Shown here in pieces: positions 1 to 5,324 of a stretch of DNA of 5,324 bases. The notes beneath the pieces are model-generated. The model was not told where the DNA came from, made no database searches, and saw only the letters and a list, made by a program, of their open reading frames with translations. The stretch covers positions 1 through 5,324 of the forward strand of contig JAKVCE010000178.1 in the NCBI GenBank assembly GCA_022447405.1, read 5' to 3'. Within the stretch, counting starts at the first letter, position 1, and each line of letters opens with the position of its first letter. A program made the position numbers and the translations under genes. Source of the stretch: Planctomycetota bacterium (GTDB taxonomy: Bacteria; Planctomycetota; UBA1135; GCA-002686595).

Positions 1-449
1 ATGGGGCGCGGCCCCTGCGCCGTGATGACTCGGGCGAGCTCAAGCAGGGCGGCGACTCCGGAGGCGCCGTCGTTCGCCCCGACGAAGCGGAAGTTCAGGG
101 TCTTCGTGTCGAAGTGTGCGCAGAGGACGAGGATGTCGGCCTCTTCTGCTGGCGCTTGGTCTGTGACGAAGTCCGCGTAGATGTTCGCCTTCCGGTAGAC
201 CCCTAAGGGCGTGTCCGCCTGGAAGTCTTCTCGGACGGGGGTGAGGCCCATTCCCTCCAGTTCGCTCGCGATCCAGGCTCGGGTCTCTTCGAGGGCAGGG
301 GAGCCAGCCGGACGGGGGCCGAGCTCGACCTGGTGCATGAGGTCATCCCAGGCGCGCTGGGCGTCGAAAGCGCTCGCGTCCAGGGGGACAGGGGGGTCCT
401 CATGTTGGGTGCAGGCGGCGAGGAGGAGGCAGAGGAGGAGGGGTCGCAC
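1..449 (-). CDS. M28-family metallopeptidase / glutaminyl-peptide cyclotransferase-like lipoprotein (5' part, runs off left edge)
   Basis: Read on the minus strand from GTG at 449-447, the product begins MRPLLLCLLLAAC, a very short signal ending in a lipobox (LAAC), so it should be lipidated and anchored in the envelope. The mature part has a family-typical stretch, QVELGPRPAGSPALEETR, then an HxD motif (CAHFDTK) and FVGANDGASGVAALLELAR. The His and the Asp of GANDGASG match M28 metal-site positions. These resemble secreted aminopeptidases and glutaminyl cyclases, which act on N-termini of exported peptides; the sequence does not say which activity applies. The remaining metal ligands (Glu and the distal His) would lie left of the window, so intactness cannot be judged. 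An alternative GTG at 488-486 adds 13 residues (MRKSLVQTEYPPA) and has AGGG seven bases upstream, whereas the 449 start has no visible Shine-Dalgarno. A stop lies in frame just above the 488 start. The gene is divergent from prkA. Confidence 0.85.
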   Translation of the reverse strand, partial: MRPLLLCLLLAACTQHEDPPVPLDASAFDAQRAWDDLMHQVELGPRPAGSPALEETRAWIASELEGMGLTPVREDFQADTPLGVYRKANIYADFVTDQAPAEEADILVLCAHFDTKTLNFRFVGANDGASGVAALLELARVITAQGPRP

Positions 450-492
450 GGCGGGAGGATACTCGGTTTGGACGAGGCTTTTCCGCACCGGA

Positions 493-510
493 GGGCCCTA
501 GAAAGGGCCT
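493..510. other. Small inverted repeat before the M28 gene start
   Basis: GGGCCCT (493-499) faces AGGGCCT (504-510) across a 4-nt loop, giving six Watson-Crick pairs. In the minus-strand transcript the stem contains the AGGG (complement of 496-499) that would be the Shine-Dalgarno for the GTG at 488. There is no T-tract on either strand, so it is not an obvious terminator. A regulatory role is inference. Confidence 0.35.
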
Positions 511-619
511 TTGGGACGTCCTCCCTTGCCAGAAATGGGCGTGGCCGGGGGCGGGACATGAGGCTCGAGGACCTGAGAGGTGCTTGAGTCAACGCTGCCG
601 GTGACCCGAAAGATGAGAC

Positions 620-640
620 GCGGAATCCCCAAGGTTCCGC
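620..640 (+). other. Leader hairpin upstream of prkA
   Basis: GCGGAA (620-625) pairs with TTCCGC (635-640). The stem continues with CC (627-628) to GG (633-634) after one bulged T at 626, closing on the 4-nt loop CCAA (629-632). That makes an 8-bp stem with one bulge. It sits 38 nt upstream of the preferred prkA start, in the likely 5' untranslated leader. It lacks a U-tract, so it is not a classical terminator; mRNA stability or a protein-binding site are possible but unproven. Confidence 0.4.
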
Positions 641-663
641 TGAGACTAACCCGGATGACACCG

Positions 664-669
664 AAAAGG
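664..669 (+). promoter_or_regulatory. Ribosome binding site deciding the prkA start
   Basis: AAAAGG lies 9 nt before the ATG at 679. It is a modest Shine-Dalgarno match, but better placed than anything before the alternative ATG at 655 or 613. Together with the change in codon bias at this point and the match of MTKPEQTLKDLV to the usual PrkA N-terminus, it favours 679 as the start. Confidence 0.45.
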
Positions 670-678
670 CCGATTCAG

Positions 679-2724
<2,046 letters not shown>

Positions 2725-2729
2725 GGCGC

Positions 2730-3836
2730 ATGTTCCGGATCGAGCGAGACAGGGCGCGCTTCCGCGAGATCGTTCGCGGCAGGCTCCGCCGAGACCTCAG
2801 GAGGTTCCTGTCCTCCTCAGAGCTCCTCGGCAGGAGAGGGGAGGAGACCGTCTCCATCCCCGTGACCCAGATCGAGACGCCCCGCTTCAAGTACGGCGAC
2901 AACTCAGAGGGCGGCGTGGGCCAAGGCCCAGGCGAAGAGGGCGACCCCCTCGAGGCTGACGAGTCCCAAGGCGAAGGCGCCGGCGGCGCGGGTGAGCAAG
3001 AGGGGCACCACATCCTCGAGGTCGACGTCGACCTCGTAGAGCTCGCCGAGATGCTCGGCGAAGAGCTCGAGCTCCCGAACATCGAGCCGCGCGGTGACCG
3101 CATGCTCACAGCGAACGGCGGCAGCTACTCAGGCATCCGCACGGTCGGCCCGAAGTCGCTCAGGCACTTCAAGCGCACCTATAGACAGGCGCTCAAGCGC
3201 ACGATCGCGCTCGGCGAATGGGACCCGAAGAAGCCCTCCGTGATCCCCACGGCTGAGGACGAGCGCATCCGCTGCATGAAGGAGCAGCCGAAGCCGGAGT
3301 CCTCCGCTGTCGTGTTTCACATCATGGATGTCTCAGGCTCGATGGGCCGAGAGCAGAAGGAGATCGTCCGCATCAAGGCCTTCTGGATCGACACCTGGCT
3401 GCGCAAGCAGTACGACAACCTCGAGGTCGTGTATGTCGTACACGACGCAGTCGCGAAGATCGTCGACCAGGACACCTTCTTCCACCTGCGCGAGTCTGGC
3501 GGCACGAAGATCTCTTCGGCCTATGACATGTGCCTCTCGGAGATCCTGGAGCGCTACCGCCCGGAGGAGTGGAACATCTATCCCTTCCACTACTCGGACG
3601 GGGACAACTGGTCCGCGCGGGACACCGAGCGCTGCATCGCGGTCCTGCGGGATGAGATCCTCCCCCGTGTGAATCAGTTCTGCTACGGGCAGGTGAAGAG
3701 CGCCTATGGCTCTGGTCAGTTCAAGAAGGACCTCGACGCCGCCCTCCCGGACGAGGAGGGGCTCGTGACCTGCGCTGTGGAAGACCGCGACGGCATCCCG
3801 GACGCCATCCGGGCCTTCCTGGGGAAGGGGCGCTGA
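2730..3836 (+). CDS. yhbH: YeaH/YhbH-family (DUF444) protein with VWA-like MIDAS domain
   Basis: 368 residues; B. subtilis YhbH and E. coli YeaH are about 390-430. The N-terminus (1-36) is strongly basic and helical (RDRARFREIVRGRLRRDLRR), followed by VSIPVTQIETPRFKYG, a Gly/Glu-rich linker (about 56-92) containing the family's GVGQGPG element, the ELELPNIEP block (about 114-122), and a VWA-like fold. The metal-ion-dependent adhesion site looks complete: DVSGS at 200-204, Thr259 in SGGTKISS, and Asp290 in YSDGDN. The late family motif FCYGQVKSAY is present. VWA proteins commonly act as adaptors for AAA+ ATPases, and the position right after prkA supports such a pairing, by inference. It starts 5 nt after the prkA stop with only AGGG (2723-2726, overlapping the stop codon and 3 nt from the ATG), so translation probably depends on coupling to prkA. 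Cytoplasmic. Confidence 0.96.
   Translation: MFRIERDRARFREIVRGRLRRDLRRFLSSSELLGRRGEETVSIPVTQIETPRFKYGDNSEGGVGQGPGEEGDPLEADESQGEGAGGAGEQEGHHILEVDVDLVELAEMLGEELELPNIEPRGDRMLTANGGSYSGIRTVGPKSLRHFKRTYRQALKRTIALGEWDPKKPSVIPTAEDERIRCMKEQPKPESSAVVFHIMDVSGSMGREQKEIVRIKAFWIDTWLRKQYDNLEVVYVVHDAVAKIVDQDTFFHLRESGGTKISSAYDMCLSEILERYRPEEWNIYPFHYSDGDNWSARDTERCIAVLRDEILPRVNQFCYGQVKSAYGSGQFKKDLDAALPDEEGLVTCAVEDRDGIPDAIRAFLGKGR
3825..3830 (+). promoter_or_regulatory. Ribosome binding site of spoVR inside the yhbH 3' end
   Basis: AAGGGG lies 7 nt before the spoVR ATG, within the last codons of yhbH. The yhbH stop (3834-3836) is one base from the spoVR start, so ribosomes finishing yhbH can reinitiate. Confidence 0.7.
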
Positions 3837-3837
3837 G

Positions 3838-5163
3838 ATGAGCCGCCAGTCCTCTCCCATCGATGCGAGCCTCAGGCCTTGGGCAGAGCGCATCGAGGCC
3901 CTCGCTCGCTCTGCGGGTCTGGACTTCTTTGACGTGGTGTTCGAGATGGTCGAGCCCGCTCAGGTGAACGCGCTGGCCGCCTACGGCGGCTTCCCTGTGC
4001 GCTATCCCTCGTGGCGCTTCGGGATGGAGTTCGAGCGCATGGAGAAGGGGCGCCAGTGGGGCCTCTCAAAGATCTACGAGCTCGTCATCAACAACGACCC
4101 GACCTACGCCTACCTGGTCCGTTCGAACTCCATGATGGAACAGAAGCTCGTCATGGCCCACGTGTTCGGGCACGCCGACTTCTTCAAGCACAACGCCTGG
4201 TTCCAGCCTACCGACCGGGGGATGCTCGATCGCATGGCGCACCATGGCAGCCGCGTTCGACGCTTTGTAGACGCCTACGGTCAAGACACGGTCGACCTCT
4301 TCCTCGACCAGGCGATCTCACTCGACAACCTGATCGATCCCTTCTTGCCCTCGCGTGAGCTCGCGCGCACAGCAGGAGGCCTGAGCCCCCAGGGCGAGGT
4401 GCACTCAGAGCGACGCTTCTCTAGCCTCGAGGCCCATCGCGGAGGCGGCTTCAAGCTGCCGAGCTACGACATCTTGGGTCACTTTGCGGAGCACGCCCCC
4501 CTCGAGCCCTGGCAGCGCGAGCTCCTGCGCATCGTCCGCGCCGAGGCCTACTACTTCGTCCCGCAGCGGATGACGAAGATCATGAACGAGGGCTGGGCGT
4601 CCTTCTGGCACAGCCGGATGCTCACCCACGGTCTCTTGGAGACGAACGAGATCGTGGACTTCGCGGACTGCCACAGCGGCGCGACCGCGGCCGTCCCTGG
4701 GCAACTCAACCCCTACAAGCTCGGGATCGAGCTCTTCCGATACGCCGAGGAGAAGGGGATGGACCTCTTCCAGCTGCGCCGTGTCCACAACGACACGAGC
4801 TTCATCGACGCCTTGGTGGACGAGGAGTTCGCTGAGCGCTGCTCGCTCTTTGTCTACGACCGGAACCCGAAGAGCGGCGCCCTCGAGGTCGCTGACAGGG
4901 GTTGGATCGAGGTGAAGCGCAGGCTGCTCCAGGGCCTCTCTTGGGGCGGGACGCCGCGCATAGAGCTCTTGGACGATGACTACGAAGGCCGCGAGCTCGA
5001 CCTCTCGGAGGGTGGAGAGGTGCTCAAGAACCTCGAGCGGCTCTGGAGGCGCCCGGTCCATCTCTTGGCCACCGAGCGCGAGCAGCTGCGCCTGGTCACG
5101 AGCGAAGGGCAGGAGCTTAAGTCTGTGGACGCGGCCGAGAGCGAGGGCTCCGAGGCGGCCTGA
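3838..5163 (+). CDS. spoVR: SpoVR/YcgB family protein
   Basis: 441 residues; B. subtilis SpoVR is about 470 and E. coli YcgB about 510. In Bacillus, SpoVR is needed for proper spore cortex formation; the molecular activity is unknown and the family occurs in many non-sporulating bacteria. Visible landmarks: YPSWRFGMEFERM (about 56-68); YELVINNDPTYAYLVRSN (80-97); a His-rich block HVFGHADFFKHN (108-119) and HH at 135-136; HAPLEPWQRELLRIVRAEAYYF; NEGWASFWH (250-258); CHSGATAAVPGQLNPYKLG (278-296); RRVHNDTSFI (314-323); and the C-terminal LERLWRRPVHL (399-409). The conserved His residues, Glu251 and Asp114 could form a metal site, which is inference. The segment between IELLDDDYEGR and ELDLSEG appears shorter than I recall for the family. 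No signal peptide or membrane segment. It starts 1 nt after yhbH with a good ribosome site, so it is the third gene of the operon. Confidence 0.96.
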   Translation: MSRQSSPIDASLRPWAERIEALARSAGLDFFDVVFEMVEPAQVNALAAYGGFPVRYPSWRFGMEFERMEKGRQWGLSKIYELVINNDPTYAYLVRSNSMMEQKLVMAHVFGHADFFKHNAWFQPTDRGMLDRMAHHGSRVRRFVDAYGQDTVDLFLDQAISLDNLIDPFLPSRELARTAGGLSPQGEVHSERRFSSLEAHRGGGFKLPSYDILGHFAEHAPLEPWQRELLRIVRAEAYYFVPQRMTKIMNEGWASFWHSRMLTHGLLETNEIVDFADCHSGATAAVPGQLNPYKLGIELFRYAEEKGMDLFQLRRVHNDTSFIDALVDEEFAERCSLFVYDRNPKSGALEVADRGWIEVKRRLLQGLSWGGTPRIELLDDDYEGRELDLSEGGEVLKNLERLWRRPVHLLATEREQLRLVTSEGQELKSVDAAESEGSEAA

Positions 5164-5166
5164 GGC

Positions 5167-5201
5167 TCACGCTAGGCGGCGCGCCCTTGAGTCGAGCGTG
5201 A
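5167..5201 (+). terminator. Possible stem-loop after spoVR
   Basis: TCACGCT (5167-5173) and AGCGTGA (5195-5201) form a perfect 7-bp inverted repeat around a 21-nt loop that itself holds the palindrome GGCGCGCC (5178-5185). No T-tract follows; G-rich sequence and the next gene's ribosome site come instead. It may be an intercistronic processing or stability hairpin rather than an intrinsic terminator. The long loop makes it a weak structure. Confidence 0.3.
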
Positions 5202-5204
5202 TCA

Positions 5205-5212
5205 GGGGGGAG
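5205..5212 (+). promoter_or_regulatory. Ribosome binding site of the downstream lipoprotein gene
   Basis: A run of six G followed by AG ends 9 nt before the ATG at 5222. It contains GGAG and supports that start over the in-frame GTG at 5249. Confidence 0.6.
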
Positions 5213-5221
5213 ACTGAATCC

Positions 5222-5324
5222 ATGGCGAGAGGAAACAGGCAGGTTTACGTGAGGTCTCGAGGGGCAGCCCTCCTCCTGTTGTCAACGGCTGGGCTCTTAG
5301 GCGGCTGCCGCGAAGGGGATGGAG
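5222..5324 (+). CDS. Putative lipoprotein, N-terminus only (runs off right edge)
   Basis: The frame from ATG 5222 is open to the window edge (34 codons). It encodes a basic n-region (MARGNRQVYVRSRG), a hydrophobic stretch (AALLLLSTAGLLGG) and a cysteine at residue 29 in a lipobox (LLGGC), followed by charged residues (REGDG). This is a typical lipoprotein signal, so the product should be secreted and lipid-anchored. An in-frame GTG at 5249 would give a shorter 20-residue version of the same signal. Function cannot be told from the visible part. It begins 58 nt after spoVR on the same strand, so it may be read through from the operon or have its own promoter. Confidence 0.75.
   Translation, partial: MARGNRQVYVRSRGAALLLLSTAGLLGGCREGDG

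Larger units (their letters stand above)
489..678. promoter_or_regulatory. Divergent intergenic region between the M28 lipoprotein gene and prkA
   Basis: About 190 bp (230 bp if the peptidase starts at 449) separate two divergent genes, so promoters for both should lie here. I see no convincing sigma70 pair on either strand. Best weak elements: plus-strand TTGAGT at 584-589 with AAAGAT at 609-614 (spacing 19), and minus-strand TTGACT (positions 592-587) with no good -10 after it. The two overlap in the odd palindrome TTGAGTCAA (584-592), which could be an operator. GGACGTCC at 514-521 is a perfect 8-bp palindrome. An open frame extends upstream of prkA through this region, but its codons are less GC3-biased and include AGA, CTA, AAA and ATT, unlike prkA, so I treat it as untranslated. 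Confidence 0.5.

Noticed and set aside
511..530. Sigma54-like promoter (TTGGGACG ... TTGCC) before prkA
   Set aside because: Tempting because E. coli yeaGH is nitrogen-regulated, but the GG-to-GC spacing is 12-13 nt instead of the strict 10, so it should not be recognised.
211..587. Short plus-strand open frames over the left gene
   Set aside because: They are Arg/Ser/Gly-rich shadows. The minus-strand reading has a lipoprotein signal and M28 motifs through the same bases.
2895..3005. Gly/Glu-rich stretch in yhbH as a repeat or recombination tract
   Set aside because: The bases are not a regular repeat, and a Gly-rich linker with GVGQG is normal at this place in the family.
4405..5061. Minus-strand open frame (218 codons) opposite spoVR
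   Set aside because: Same low-information antisense composition; the plus-strand SpoVR reading is unambiguous and continuous.

Overview
The window is GC-rich (roughly 65% by eye) with strongly GC-ending codons (CTC for Leu, CGC for Arg, GAG/AAG/GAC) and tightly packed genes. It looks like a chromosomal segment of a free-living bacterium with a lipoprotein-exporting envelope. The codon style and gene content would suit a myxobacterium-like or planctomycete-like lineage. That placement is inference; no phylogenetic marker is present.

Layout. Positions 1 to about 449 hold, on the minus strand, the 5' part of a gene for an M28-family (glutaminyl-cyclase-like) zinc peptidase with a lipoprotein signal; it runs off the left edge. 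A divergent intergenic region of about 190-230 bp follows, carrying two small hairpins and a TTGAGTCAA palindrome. Then comes a plus-strand three-gene operon: prkA (679-2724; AAA+ PrkA/YeaG protein), yhbH/yeaH (2730-3836; DUF444 protein with a von Willebrand A-like domain) and spoVR (3838-5163; SpoVR/YcgB family). The gaps between these genes are 5 nt and 1 nt. After a 58-nt spacer with a stem-loop, a new plus-strand gene starts at 5222; only its lipoprotein signal and first residues are in the window.

How the genes work together. PrkA-YhbH-SpoVR is a widely conserved but poorly understood stress/stationary-phase module: yeaG-yeaH and ycgB in enterobacteria, prkA, yhbH and spoVR in Bacillus. 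The AAA+ protein and the VWA-like protein resemble the general pairing of a MoxR-type ATPase with a VWA partner, and SpoVR is the recurrent third member. All key motifs needed for ATP binding (PrkA) and metal binding (YhbH MIDAS) are visible and intact. The locus is therefore a recognisable system with unknown biochemical output rather than a wholly new one. The more unusual points are local: matching acidic Ala-Ala tails on PrkA and SpoVR, an apparently shortened segment in the SpoVR C-terminal domain, a leader hairpin before prkA, and a possible translation-control hairpin before the peptidase.
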